DNA of 64,000 bases from Flaccisagitta enflata (taxonomy: Eukaryota > Chaetognatha > Sagittoidea > Aphragmophora): the NCBI GenBank assembly GCA_965153355.1, contig OZ231127.1, positions 10,168,001 through 10,232,000 of the forward strand, written 5' to 3'. Shown here in pieces: positions 52,301 to 63,499 of the stretch (positions are counted from its first letter, which is position 1; the number at the start of each line of letters is the position of its first letter). The translations under genes were made by a program, and so were the position numbers. The notes under the pieces are model-generated. The model did no database searches. It saw nothing but the letters and a program-made list of their open reading frames with translations, and had not been told where the DNA came from.

Positions 52301-52685
52301 CGTTTTTTAATGATTTATTTTTCTACGTCTTCTGTACCACAAAATTCCGCGGTATTGATGAATGGATGCTTTTGGCAATGATAGTTGCTGTTATTTAGGT
52401 ACTAAATTGCACGCTTGTGGATGTCAGAATAGTTTAAAGCAATACTAGCCCCTAGCTTTTTGGAAGTATTTCGCAACGAGCGAAAAACAAAAATTTGGGT
52501 CTGATACAGTCGTTTTAATTTATTAAATATTTAATGAACTATTTTTGTTGATCTCATTTGTTACCAACTTCGCTACGTTCCTAATTTTTTAACGCAGTGG
52601 TTCGATCTAATGGGTCTCGAGCTCTATAATAGACCCTGACGAGAAGAACGCTTTCTAATTCTGCCCTTCCCTTAAACAATCCAGT

Positions 52686-55600
52686 ATGGATCTGGAGGTG
52701 GAGGAGGAGTGCAGAGAGTCTCATTCTGATCCTATACGGGATCGGGAGAAACTTGCCACTGGGGAGCGTAGTTCAAAAGAAGAGGAGGGAAATGCAAATG
52801 ACGGTGAAGACGGAGAAGAAGATAGTAATTTGGCGACTGACGGTGAGGGTGAGTCTGGTTGTCGTGTATAGCCGGTAACAGTAGAGTGTAGTAAGTTACT
52901 ATTTGTCACTAGTTAGACTGCAAAATTGCAAAACCAGATTCCGGCGACTTCCACCCTACTGCGTACACAATTAACCCCCGTACCCCGCCCTTCCATCTGC
53001 AAATTTCTCAGTTGAAGTAACCAACAAGGACATCTGGATGGCCTATTTAAAGCACGATAGAAATCTAAAAAAGGTGGCCAATCAATTCCTGACGCATCCG
53101 GCAGCACCACCACCAGAGGAAATGAATGAAAGAAGTCTCTACTCAGCCCTAAGCCGTTTCGTGAAGACCGTGCAAAAGTTAGTATTTAGTACCGGTCCCC
53201 CCCCCCCCCCCAAATAAAAACTTTAGAAACCCCTGCATGATGGTACTAAACCAAAATATCATTAGCCCAACTAGTTACTAGGCTAGTTAGGTCATGTGAT
53301 CTGATTGCGTATTATCTGACACAAACATTGTTAGTGAAACTTACTGACCAGTCTGACTATCGACTTATTTTTTGTGGGAGCTGTGAAGATTCTCATTCCT
53401 GATATTTTAAGACTTGTTTTAATATAGCCTCCCTTTCTTCATTCATTTTCTCCAGTAAGAAAAAAAGCGCGAGCAAACCGACAGATAAAGGTGCCTTTGA
53501 AGAGTTTATGGCGACCCCCTTTCAATTCCCCATACGAGACCCGAGAAGAGCCGTCAAGCAAGGAAATGTAAGCGAAAATTGATTGTTTATCTTGAATTTG
53601 ACTACAGCCACATGCCAGTTCAGGAATAACCAGGCCAAGTAGGCCAATAAGGTGTGACGCTTGAATCGTCGAACGAATGCGTTACCCGACCGACAGACAG
53701 ACCGACCGACCGACGGACATAGCCAGTTATAGAAGTGCTTTGTCGCACCTAAAAAGAAAGTTGAAATTGCATATATTATAACGAATTATAAAGAATTAAA
53801 AAGAATTATAAAGAAAGTTGAAATTGCATAAATTATAACTATAAGAGAAATTCCGTTAGTGATGGGTCGGTGAAAGCGGGTTTAACTGTACATGACGATT
53901 GACAAAACAAAACTAGTTTGCCGCTGGTGTCAACTTGTTCCAATTTCCTTCATCAGACCCATGCGTTCCTCTCTTTCCCAACTACCTAAAAAAACCTCCG
54001 TTCATTCCTCCATTCTCCTCCCACCTTCTGCCACCATCCCACATTGCTGCGAATCTGTTATTATGGACGCAGGAAGGCTAAATCGCGATCATCACCAAAA
54101 TCGCTCTAACACTGTTTCCGGATAAATATGCATCTCTTATACATGTTTCAACCGTATTTGGGTAAAGAAATTCATTTTTTTACTCGTAGGCTTTGTCAAA
54201 AGTGAACTGGTCAGAAAAATCCCCAAAAAATCAAAAAATTGAATTCAATCTTTGATATCAATTTTTTTTCAAGAAAATTCAATAAGGTTTGTAAACAAAG
54301 CTTTTTTCTAGATGTTTTATGTCTGAATTGGTAAGAAAAAAAAAAAACCTAGAGGGAGCTAAACAATCATACCCGAAAAACAATCATTCATGGAACATGC
54401 TGAGGCTAATTTGTATATGAAAATAAACTGAACTTTTAAAAAAATTGCACGGCTACGCACGGTCCAAAACCAACAGAAACCTACTCCCTAGCATCTACTG
54501 ATGAAGTTCATGTACCGCTGATGATGTGCAGCGAGGTGGAAGTAGGGTTATAAAATGTATTCATCGAATTTGGTCAAAAAGTCCTATACTTGTCAGAAAC
54601 TAACTCCAGAGACATACTGAGTACGTTATCTGGCAAGAGTAACACTTTTTGGCCCAGTTTCAACCCATTTGACCAGCCTCAAACATTGAAAAACGTCGAG
54701 ATTGTTTTGTTTATTTTTCAAAGGGACACTTTTTCAAGAAAATTATAAAAATAGTAAAATTTAAAAATTCTACCAAATAGGTAAATCGATGCAAAATTGC
54801 TCAGTGAATCGAAAAATTGGTTTCGAGTTGATAATTTCAACCATTTTTGAGTTATAGTGCTTTTTGTACAGGGTTAAAAGATATGCTACTTTGAAATTAT
54901 TCATAATTTGGAGAGACTTTTACCCCCTTAACCTTGTCCGATTTTGATGAAATTTGAACTGTAGCTTCTTTACATCATGTACTTCCACCATCTAAAATTT
55001 CATGACATTCGGATAATGTTAAGATGCCCAAATAAGACTTGAAAGTCGAAAATCGACCATTTTCTGAAATTATTTCATGCACTGGGAGAGACTTTTACCC
55101 CCCTTAATCTTGTCCGATTTTAATGAAATTTGAACTGTAGCTTCTTTACATCATGTACTTCCACCATCTAAAATTTCATGACATTCAGATAATGTTAAGA
55201 TGCCCAAATAAGACTTGAAAGTCGAAAAATCGACCATTTTCTGAAATTATTTCATGCACTGGGAGAGACATTTACCCCCCTTTACCTTGTCCGATTTTGA
55301 TGAAATTTAAACTGAAGCTTCTTTACATCATGTACTTCCACCATCTAAAATTTCATGACATTCTGATAATGTTAAGATGCCTAAATAAGACTTGAAAGTC
55401 GAAAATCGACCATTTTCTGAAATTATTTCATGCACTGGGAGAGACTTTTACCCCCCTTAACCTTGTCCGATTTTGATGAAATTTGAACTGTAGCTTCTTT
55501 ACATCATGTACTTTCACCATCAAAAATATCATGACATTCGAATAATGTTAAGATGCCCAAATAAGACTTGAAAGTCGAAAATCGACCATTTTCTGAAATT

Positions 55601-57583
55601 ATTTCATGCACTGGGAGAGACTTTTACCCCCCTTAACCTTGTCCGATTTTGATGAAATTTGAACTGTAGCTTCTTTACATCATATTGTTTCACCACCTAA
55701 AATTTTATGACATTTGGACAATGTTGAGATGCCTAAATTAGACTCGAAAGTCTAAAATTGACAAGGCGAATTTTTGAAAAATCAATATCTACGTGGGGAC
55801 AATGCCAAATTATGTAAGGGAGGGGGCAACCATGACCCACAATTTTTTGTTGGGGTCGTTGATGATCTTCAAAAAAAATTTCAGCCCTTATTTAGCATTT
55901 CTTGCCTGCCAAAAAAAAATAAAGAACGATCGCTGTCATGTATAAAATGTCGAAAAATCATGATTTTTGGCATCTGGAAGGTAACACCACGCTTTTGACA
56001 CGTGCAAACCACCTGTGCTTCATAGCTTACATATAATTTTGATCATCAATCATATTTGGTCCGGTGTAACAAGTAAGATATCAGTTAACAGGTCGCCCAA
56101 GGGCAATATATGGTCAGCGATACCCTTTGCCCTGCTTTGAGTGAGTGAGTGAGTTGGAGTGAGGGGAAGCAGGGCAGCGGCCCCGAAGGGGACGAAGTCC
56201 TGTAGAACACAGGGGGACTTTCGTTCGTCCTGCTACATAAAGGGTTGACTGAAGGCCTTCAAGAGCTTAAATTGAGGTCTAAGAAGGCTGATGTAAGGCC
56301 TGAGAATGCCACTGGAAGCTAGAGAGGACTAACTTGAGGCCGACTGAGGCATGAGAGGACTAGGTCGAGGCGTGGGATTCTAGATTTGAGGCCTGATGAG
56401 GCCTGAGAGGCTGGATTTGAGGCCTGAGAGGTTGATTTGAGTAGCCCGAGGTTTGAGGCCTGAGAGGCTGGATTTGAGCCATGAGAGGCTGGATTGAGGC
56501 CAGAGAGGTTGGATTTGAGGCCTGAGAGGCTGGATTTGGCACCCGAGAGGCTGGATTAGAGGCCTGAGAGGCTGGATTTGAGGCCTGGAGTTCCATATTT
56601 GAGGCCTGAGAGGCCAGATCTTAGGCCTGAGGGGCCTGGATAAGGGGACGAACCAATAAACTAACGAGCGGATGGACGGACAAACGAAAGTCCCCTTGTG
56701 TTCTACAAGACTTCGTCCCCTTCGGGGTCGATGTTAAAAGGCCTATATTTAAGGCCAAAAGGTCTGAAAATAGTTATTTTGGGGGAACCAAAGGCAAATA
56801 AACAATCATTTAACCCCCTAAAACTGCTTTGATATTCATGAAGTTTCAACTGTAAATTTTCAACATCATGTATTACAATCACCTAAAATTCTATGACGAT
56901 TGGACGTGATTAAGATGCCCAAATTAGAGTAAAAAGTCAAAAAATGATGTATCGGGATATTAGGCGAAGCGAGCCCGACAGGCTTTGTCCAGAAATAATT
57001 AAATAAAGGCCATTATACACTAGATCATTTGGGCAGGAACAGTGAGGCCAAAGTAAGTGTTGCAGAGTGCAGACCGACGGACAGATGGACGGATGGATGG
57101 ACCGACAAAGCGGGGTAGAGCCGCTCCCAGAATCCGTCTCTTCCCCCATTAACTTTGGAAAACAATCGGGAGAGTATCGAAAGCAACCCATTAACAGAAG
57201 CTTTGTCATCCAGCGACAGATCCTGGTATGGACACAGCACTGAATCACCCTTAAACACAACCCCATTTAGTCATGATGCGTCGACCAAAAAATTTCAATT
57301 TGGGGAAAAATTGGCTCATGGCATTTCTGCCCCAAAACATCCAGAGTCTACAAATATAGCTACTGCAGCGATTTTCCAAGATGATCATTTATCCATAAGT
57401 TATGATGGGAGCTCGACCATTTCCAGCACTCAATCAAACTTTGATGGAGATTCCTCGCGCGGTAGCGACTTTCATGAAGAAATGGCGTATATCTCAGCTA
57501 ACGATTTAGCCCAAATTGATCGGCTCATTGCTCAATTAAATTTGACCGAGTATAGCATAAATGATGGCAAAAGGACCTCTTAA
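52686..57583 (+). CDS. Unrecognised acidic/Ser-rich protein, four exons
   Basis: Exons 52686-52848, 53012-53177, 53456-53567 and 57131-57583 have GT-AG borders and phases 1, 2 and 0 that fit throughout, giving about 297 residues. Exon 1 is acidic (EEEGNANDGEDGEEDSN). Exons 2-3 code a compact region with VTNKDIWMAYLKHDRNLKK and FVKTVQ, then FMATPFQFPIRDPRRAVKQG. Exon 4 is Ser/Thr-rich and ends in a helix, ISANDLAQIDRLIAQLNL. I do not recognise the family. The ATG at 52686 directly follows a good acceptor (CAATCCAG), so a 5' exon may exist upstream. The 3.6-kb last intron is full of repeats, and the exon-4 acceptor GCTCCCAG lies in the tail of a repeat element. An alternative in-phase acceptor (CGGGAG) lies 39 bases further on. 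Confidence 0.6.
53650..53757 (+). mobile_element. Short inverted-end element with GACG tract
   Basis: 5' GGTGTGACGC and 3' TGTCGCACC are near-inverse. The GACCGACCGACCGACGGAC tract and ACATAGCCAGTTATAGAAG precede the 3' end, followed by TAAAAAG. It closely resembles the 90-bp copy at 25799. Confidence 0.7.
53760..54905. other. Intron, no further gene seen
   Basis: AT-rich last intron of the four-exon gene. A repeat of AATTATAAAGAA units lies at 53780-53840. The segment 54540-54905 leads into the tandem array. Confidence 0.5.
54911..55790. repeat. 176-bp tandem repeat, five copies
   Basis: GAGAGACTTTTACCCCC starts at 54911, 55086, 55263, 55439 and 55615, giving periods of 175-177. Inner landmarks are CTTGTCCGATTTTGATGAAA, CTTCTTTACATCATGTACTT and AAGTCGAAAATCGACCATTT. 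Copies 2-4 are almost identical; the first and last are more diverged. A diverged half-copy occurs at 56815-56950 beyond an inserted element. Confidence 0.95.
56168..56740. mobile_element. Compound element with minisatellite core (copy 4)
   Basis: Left end AGCAGGGCAGCGGCCCCGAA plus GTCCTGTAGAACACAGGGGG and ACTTTCGTTCGTCC is matched inversely at 56678-56735 (ACGAAAGTCCCCTTGTGTTC, TACAAGACTTCGTCCCCTTC). About 20 units of GGCCTGAGAGGCTGGATTTG lie between. The left flank has ATATGGTCAGCGATACCC. It separates the 176-bp array from its diverged copy. Confidence 0.88.
57000..57130 (+). mobile_element. GACG-family fragment supplying a splice acceptor
   Basis: CCATTATACACTAGATCATT, then GCAGACCGACGGACAGATGG and GGATGGATGGACCGACAAAG, ending CGGGGTAGAGCCGCTCCCAG. 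The last AG is the best in-phase acceptor of the final exon of the four-exon gene. Confidence 0.5.
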
Positions 57584-57599
57584 GCCTTTTTAAATTAGT

Positions 57600-58820
57600 A
57601 ACTTTAAGAATAACCATTTATTCATGTCTCACTTGAATTTATCAAATTTCAGAACACTTTTATTTCATTTATGTCTGTTTGGTTTTTCAGATTAGAATTT
57701 CTTATTTTATTTGAGTAAACTTATTTTTATTAGCTCTTATTAGTCGCGTCGCGTGCTAAGCGACTCCACTCTGCTTTGTCAGTGTCAGTCCAACACTTTT
57801 CTTGTTTTGGGCTTTTGCGATCTTTGGCCTAACTACTGTTGCCCAAATATGGCCCCTGCCCACCCGCACGCAACTAGGGTAGCCGCGTATCCGGCCTTGT
57901 CTTACTGCAAGCAGACTGATGAATATAAAGTTATCATTTCCGGTTCCCGCATGCTAACTTTCAAGCACCCCTAGTTGGTTCATTACATGTAGAATAAAGT
58001 GGCGATCAGATTCCATGACTTCTATTACATGAGACTAATGCTAAAAGCAACACTTTTTCAGTTAAAATCAACATGGAAAAAGTAAACCAGATTTTATCAC
58101 AATTCCATTGACAGAGGCAGCCGATGCACATGTAAACGCGGCTTTATAAACAAGGCTACTTTTTATAAGTTGCATGTCGGACATAAAGAACGCACAACTT
58201 TGGATAACAAAATGATGTTAAATGATTCAAAATGACAAAAAATGATCCAAAATGACAAGACCTTTGATGGCTAAAAAGACTGACCATAAGATGGGCAGAC
58301 AGTGGGATATCGAGTGGCGTACACGCGACAAAAATGGGCCAAGAATACTAGTTACATATTGAACCTGCGATTTTGAGGTTTATATGTTTCTACACTTTGT
58401 ATCTGCCAAAGTGAACGGAGATATCTACATATAATGAATAATCATTAAAATCAAAGAATATTCATGGAATATTGAGGTGCCTACCCTTTGAACGGAACAA
58501 AGTTCACACACTCACTCACTCACACAGTTGATTTACCAATGAAATGGAAAGCATATGCAAAACAAATTGCTACAAAAATATAGCGAAGACACCCTGTAAA
58601 TGTGTAACATTCATTATGGGGTGTTGGATGTTCACTACCATCTATTTTACACTGAGAATTAAGGACATATTAAGCAATAAAATTCAATCAGTCGAATGAA
58701 AGTTCTGATGAGAAGGTCGCTTTTTCATCTCAAGGATGTGTATGCACAAAATAAAGCAATCAGTGAGAATATTGACCACCTACAAGTGAAACTCATGCAG
58801 TTAAAACCAAATCAATTTAT
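57600..58820. other. 3' flank between two convergent genes
   Basis: AT-rich sequence. A GGCCCCTGCCCACCCGCACGCAAC block at 57851-57873 is a subtype-B GACG-family head on minus. No open frame with splice support. Confidence 0.5.
57993..57998 (+). terminator. Poly(A) signal, four-exon plus-strand gene
   Basis: AATAAA occurs 410 bases after the stop codon of the gene ending at 57583. It is followed by about 830 bases of AT-rich sequence before the convergent SLC6 gene. Use is inferred from position only. Confidence 0.35.
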
Positions 58821-58825
58821 CATTT

Positions 58826-61800
58826 TTAGATTTCAGAATTGATTGGGCTATCTTGTTTGATAGCTGTTAATTCCAAAGGCGTTGAGGCGAGGTAGTCATC
58901 CATATTTTGCTTTGTTAGATAATTGTCCTCCATTGTACTTTTTAAACTGACGAGGATCTTTTCGGCAATTGTAGCTCCTTTGGCACGATGAACTGAAAAT
59001 TTATCATTAGAAATTTTATATTCAACAAGCTTTGTGACTTCATACAGTCAGTAGTTTCATTTTCTTTTAAGAATTAGAGGCTGTCTCTTGGTCCATCTAT
59101 CCATTAAACCATAACTGGTCGATAAGCGAAAAGAACATTCCCCCCCCCCTCCCTATCCATGGCGATTTTGTTGCCCTGGATGACTTGTTTCCAATTCTTA
59201 AAATTTCCAGGTGTTACTGAAAATGAGTATAAATGGTAATATCAACGGTTTTAGCTGCACTACTTCAATATCCAGCGCTAATGACTACACACAGAACCGG
59301 ACAAGCATATATAACCCATACAAATATAAGGGCTTGGTCCTGGGGGGGCCCACATGAAGTAAGAGGAAGAAAAATAAAAAAAAAAAGCAAAAGAAAAACA
59401 AGTGACGCGGGGTCACAATATCGTTGCGGACGGGTGGGCAGGGGCATCCAACCCCTATCCACACCCCAAGTCCCCCACTCTCATACACAAAATGCATCTA
59501 AAACACTCGTTTTCGCACTTTTTAACTCGTGTTCACGGACCGCCGGACGGACGGATGGACAAAGCCTCTTATAGAGTTGCGTGTCCACAACTAAAAAAAG
59601 AAGAAAGAAATAGAAAGATTAAAATAAGCCAAGTAGAAATATATCATTATAATTTAGACAAACCTCATACTAAAGCCTTAAGATCTTAGGTCCTTATCTA
59701 TAATAAAGCCTAAGCAATGAGCTTATTAAGCCCCTGATGTTCCCTAGTTTTTCAGATTGTAGGAATCATCTCACCTGCGATTACTGCAAATATTGGAATG
59801 CAAACAAGTGAGGTTGAAGCAATCAACCAGCCCATTCCATGTGCCCATGCTGGATAGGCAATTTTTCCATACTTTAGAGGTTCATAATTGATCCAACTAA
59901 AGAGGCATAATCCTATGATCATCACTGGCGATACAAAATACCTGCAAATACAGTTGTATCTAAGATTAGCATTTTAGGTTGCAGTACATTGACATATCAT
60001 TAATTTAATTTACGACCTAATAGAGACGATAATATGTAACTTCTCATACCAGCATGTGACGAAATAAGGCGAGGGTGCTTTTCCAAGCATTGTTCTTATG
60101 TTTTCCGCCAGTGACTTTGCTCCATATATCCAGCAGATGGCAACAACTTCGAAGAATGCAACAAACATAAGTGAAATGCTGCAAGAGTACTTGTCAACCA
60201 AATGGAAATAATATATGCCAGCTTCAGTCACGAAAGGCAGACCGAAAAGAAGAGATACCAAACACACCGCCAGAACCAAAATTTCTTTCCTTTTGAAAAA
60301 TCTGAGAAATGTAAAGCAATGTTTATAAGCATTAGATTACAGAACTATCTTCGAGCTGTTCAATACAGTGGGGCAATACAAATTAAAGATCAGTGGCGGG
60401 AGAGAAAATGAGGCAGTGGACGATATAAGCCTCTTATATTCAAATCAGATCTGGGCAATGTCCCTTTCTTGATGCGTCATCGCATCTTTATAAGAGGATC
60501 TGTCCGTCTGTCCGTCCGTCCGTTACGCCTCTTCTTATATCACACAGATGACGCATTTAGTTACCCACCTGGCCTTCTGGGCTTGTCTTAAAAAACTGAG
60601 GCACAAAGACTTTACCTTCTTACACCTTCCATGTCATGGAGCGTAGTGACCACAACTTCCACCATGCAAAATTGAGAATCCAAGCCGAGACAGATGATCA
60701 TTACAAAAAACAGTATTGACCATATAGGGGCGCCTGCCATTTCTGAAATTGCGGCGGGATAGGCCACAAACACTAGCCCAGGACCAGGCGTCACAACCTG
60801 AAATTTTTATTTCAGACGTGAGTTTCCAATTCCGCAACAAAACAACATTCATTTTCTTTTAGTATTTAAACTTCTTTGCATACTTACTTCTTTGACTTCT
60901 TTTTGCTGTATGTGAGCGACATAACCGAGGACCGAAAAAATGACAAATCCAGAGAAAATGCTTGTGGCTGAATTGATAATTCCAACCAACAGCGTGTCTT
61001 TCAGAATATTGTTGTTCCGAGGATTGTAGGACGCCATCCCTACAATTATAAAAGTGAGACGCAATAATCAATTGCATTTCATTTTGATTAGACGTTACAG
61101 AAGGACCACTAGTTTAGCGTGTGGCGGCACATTTTTTAGCACCACCCCCTACAGCCCAAACCAATAAACCAATTTTTCCACTTGGAACAACTTTGGATAC
61201 CTTGGGGCAATACAAATGGGGCCACCGTGGCGATTTTTGAGTTTCCACTTTTAACCCCTCCAAATGACTACTTTTTGCCCACCCCTGAACCACCCCTCAA
61301 AAGCCAAAAAATCATAAAATTGGGGGTGTTAAAGGTGGAAACCCAAAAATCGCCACGATGGCGCCATTTGTATTGCCCCAAGGTATTCAGAGCAGTTCTA
61401 AATGAAAAAATTGGTTAATGGGTTTGAGCTGTAGGGGGTGGTGCTAAAACTTAATGTGCCACCACACACTAAATTAGTGGCCTGTCTGTACAAACCATTA
61501 GCCCAGGCTTTCCTATTCAAGCTCCTAAAGTCTTACCAATCAGAGATCCGAAAGCAATCCCGATTCCATTGAAGTTTTGGACGGCGGCGTTGACCCAGAC
61601 TTGGGCGTTGGTCAATTGGGTCCAGTTAGGCTTAATGTAAAACTCGATCCCCTTCATCGCTCCCGGCAAAGTTAATCCATTGATCAGAAAGGCCGTCAGG
61701 ATGAAGTAAGGAAAAATCGCAGTGAAATAGACTATCTGGAATGAAGAAAACACTCATGAAAAGGGGCTCACAAATACCGCAACACAGAAACAAAGATCTC

Positions 61801-63425
61801 CCATTGCTTTTAGAAAGCGCCCCCCCATTAAAATGTGTCAATTATATGTTGACCAAATGACGAGTAACTCATCTGATATTTTACCCTAGCTTACCTTTCC
61901 TGTCAGCTTGACACCCTTCCACAGCGCGAAATAAACAAGGACCCAAGCCAGGATCAAAATTCCAAGCATCGTCCCACGCAAACTACCGGTCTCCTCAATA
62001 CTGTCAGACATCTGGAAAAGAAATGTTTTAGCCGAGGTTAATAACTAGAAGTCAGCGGCCCATGAACAGAAACAGGCTACAATGAATGGAGAAATCATTA
62101 ACCTTCAAGATAACTTGGTTGTAAAAATCTTCACTTGGTGAGATAGTGCCGTTGCCAGAAATGGATCTGTTTGTTTTCCCGCCATCCCAGCAATGATCGC
62201 TATGCCCTGAGTACGCGAAGCCGTTATATCATTTTTGCAGACTTATAACTATCAATGATCAATCAATCAATATCAATGAACGTTTCATGACATTAATGAT
62301 GTACCTTCAAATGAGCAATCTTTCCAAGGCAGATCCCAAGAGAATGAATAACCAATGTAGTACATAGCCCAGGCGATGATAACATTGTAGTAAGTCGTCA
62401 AGAAAAACGATAGAAAAACTGTAGCCAATCCCGCACCCTGAAGAAAAACACCAGAATTGTTGGCAAGGCTAAATTCTGCATAAACGGTATTAATGATGAA
62501 ATCGGCTAGGCTTGGCATTGAAAACTCCTACTGTTTAAAGGATGCAGCACAAAATGCGCCATAAAATGAAAGGGGTTTGTCACCTTAAGCATAGGACAGA
62601 TAGCTCCTAAGGCTCCAAAAGGGCCAAGGCGAGTAAATTGACCAACGGCTAGCTCCATGTAGAACAATGGGATGCCACATACAAAGAGCATGATGATGTA
62701 CGGGATCAGGAAAGCGCCTGGAGACGAGGAAAATGAAGAGATTCACAAGGGAGGTTTATAAAGAAACCATGATGAAAGCAGTAGAACTGTATTCAGTTAT
62801 AACCAGTCATAACCAGTTACAACAAGTTATAACCAGTTATAACCAGTGGAACTGTATTCAGTTATAAGTGGAAGCGCTTGACGGCCCCCAATAAGGCGAG
62901 TCGGGTATCAAGTAGCACTCGCCATATCGTGTCTACTTTCATAATATCGTATAGATTTTGTGCGAACAGTGACCTGCTAAATGGTAGTTAGGGTGGAAAC
63001 TATGGCAGCGGCAGAAAGAATGGACAGCTTTCGCATACCGAATAACCGACACCAGGACGCGTTCAAAAATCTACTGTATCATATGACTGACCTCCGCCGC
63101 TCTCATAGCAAAGGAAGGGAAATCTCCAGATGTTGCCGAGTCCGACCGCGTAGCCAACGCAGGCCAAAATGAATTCGATTTTGCGCTCCCACTGTTGTCG
63201 TTCCCCACTCTCCACCGATGACGACGACGACTTCACCGTCGACGACATTCCGTCACCCGATGAAGCTCCGATGGAAGAAGATTCCGCCGACGAACTCGAC
63301 TCTGCCGAGATGCTCGTTGACGAGCCACTTGAAGGTGTCCCGACTTTGCCTCTGATGCTTCCGGTTAAGATCGCCGTCGAGGATTCCACGGAAGCGGATT
63401 CGTCTTCGCCTTTCATCATCGTCAT
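58826..63425 (-). CDS. SLC6 family Na+-coupled transporter, complete, 11 exons
   Basis: Exons: 63425-63092, 62717-62584, 62437-62305, 62206-62103, 62011-61895, 61735-61537, 61039-60888, 60797-60616, 60301-60050, 59941-59775, 58992-58826. All phases agree and give 646 residues with twelve expected membrane segments. Residues 1-85 are Ser/Glu-rich and cytosolic. TM1 reads [22 protein letters not shown]: Gly instead of the monoamine-type Asp, so an amino-acid or osmolyte substrate is likely. TM2 is [16 protein letters not shown] and TM3 has [15 protein letters not shown]. The second outer loop has Cys...CW and glycosylation sequons (NRS, NGT). Later motifs are [21 protein letters not shown] and [11 protein letters not shown]. 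In the segment equivalent to QIFFSLG it reads QNFNGIG, so the chloride-site serine is Gly. An acceptor at 63499 suggests a 5' exon, so translation might start upstream. The exact substrate cannot be told. Confidence 0.93.
59402..59597 (+). mobile_element. GACG-family element, subtype B
   Basis: Head GTGACGCGGGGTCACAATAT (small hairpin), CGTTGCGGACGGGTGGGCAG, then CCGGACGGACGGATGGACAA, CTCTTATAGA and the hairpin GTTGCGTGTCCACAAC followed by TAAAAAA. Located in the last SLC6 intron. Confidence 0.8.
60471..60556 (-). mobile_element. Short inverted-end element with GACG tract (86 bp)
   Basis: Plus-strand ends are GATGCGTCAT and ATGACGCAT, exact inverses. On minus the element runs ATGCGTCATC, GGCGTAACGGACGGACGGAC, CTCTTATAAA and the hairpin GATGCG-ATGA-CGCATC. 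Located in an SLC6 intron. Confidence 0.75.
61106..61480. mobile_element. Palindromic MITE, 375 bp, in an SLC6 intron
   Basis: Ends CCACTAGTTTAGCGTGTGGC and the inverse of CCACTAATTTAGTGTGTGGT. The arms pair through TAGCACCACCCCCTACAGC, TACCTTGGGGCAATACAAAT and GGCGATTTTTGAGTTTCCAC to a short loop near 61290. The whole element is one hairpin. No clear target duplication. Confidence 0.9.
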
Positions 63426-63499
63426 GATGGCTGCCCGAAGTCGGTTGGAAGCTTTGAGATTGAAGTTTATTGGCTTCACGGATCTTTGTAATCTTGTTT

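Noticed and set aside
54911-55790. Tandem array considered as a CRISPR or RNA gene cluster
   Set aside because: Units are contiguous 176-bp satellites without unique spacers, and this is animal DNA.
63425-63479. Upstream non-ATG start for the SLC6 protein (GTG at 63479)
   Set aside because: Eukaryotic starts are ATG. The frame is open upstream to an acceptor at 63499, so either ATG 63425 or an unseen 5' exon is more likely.
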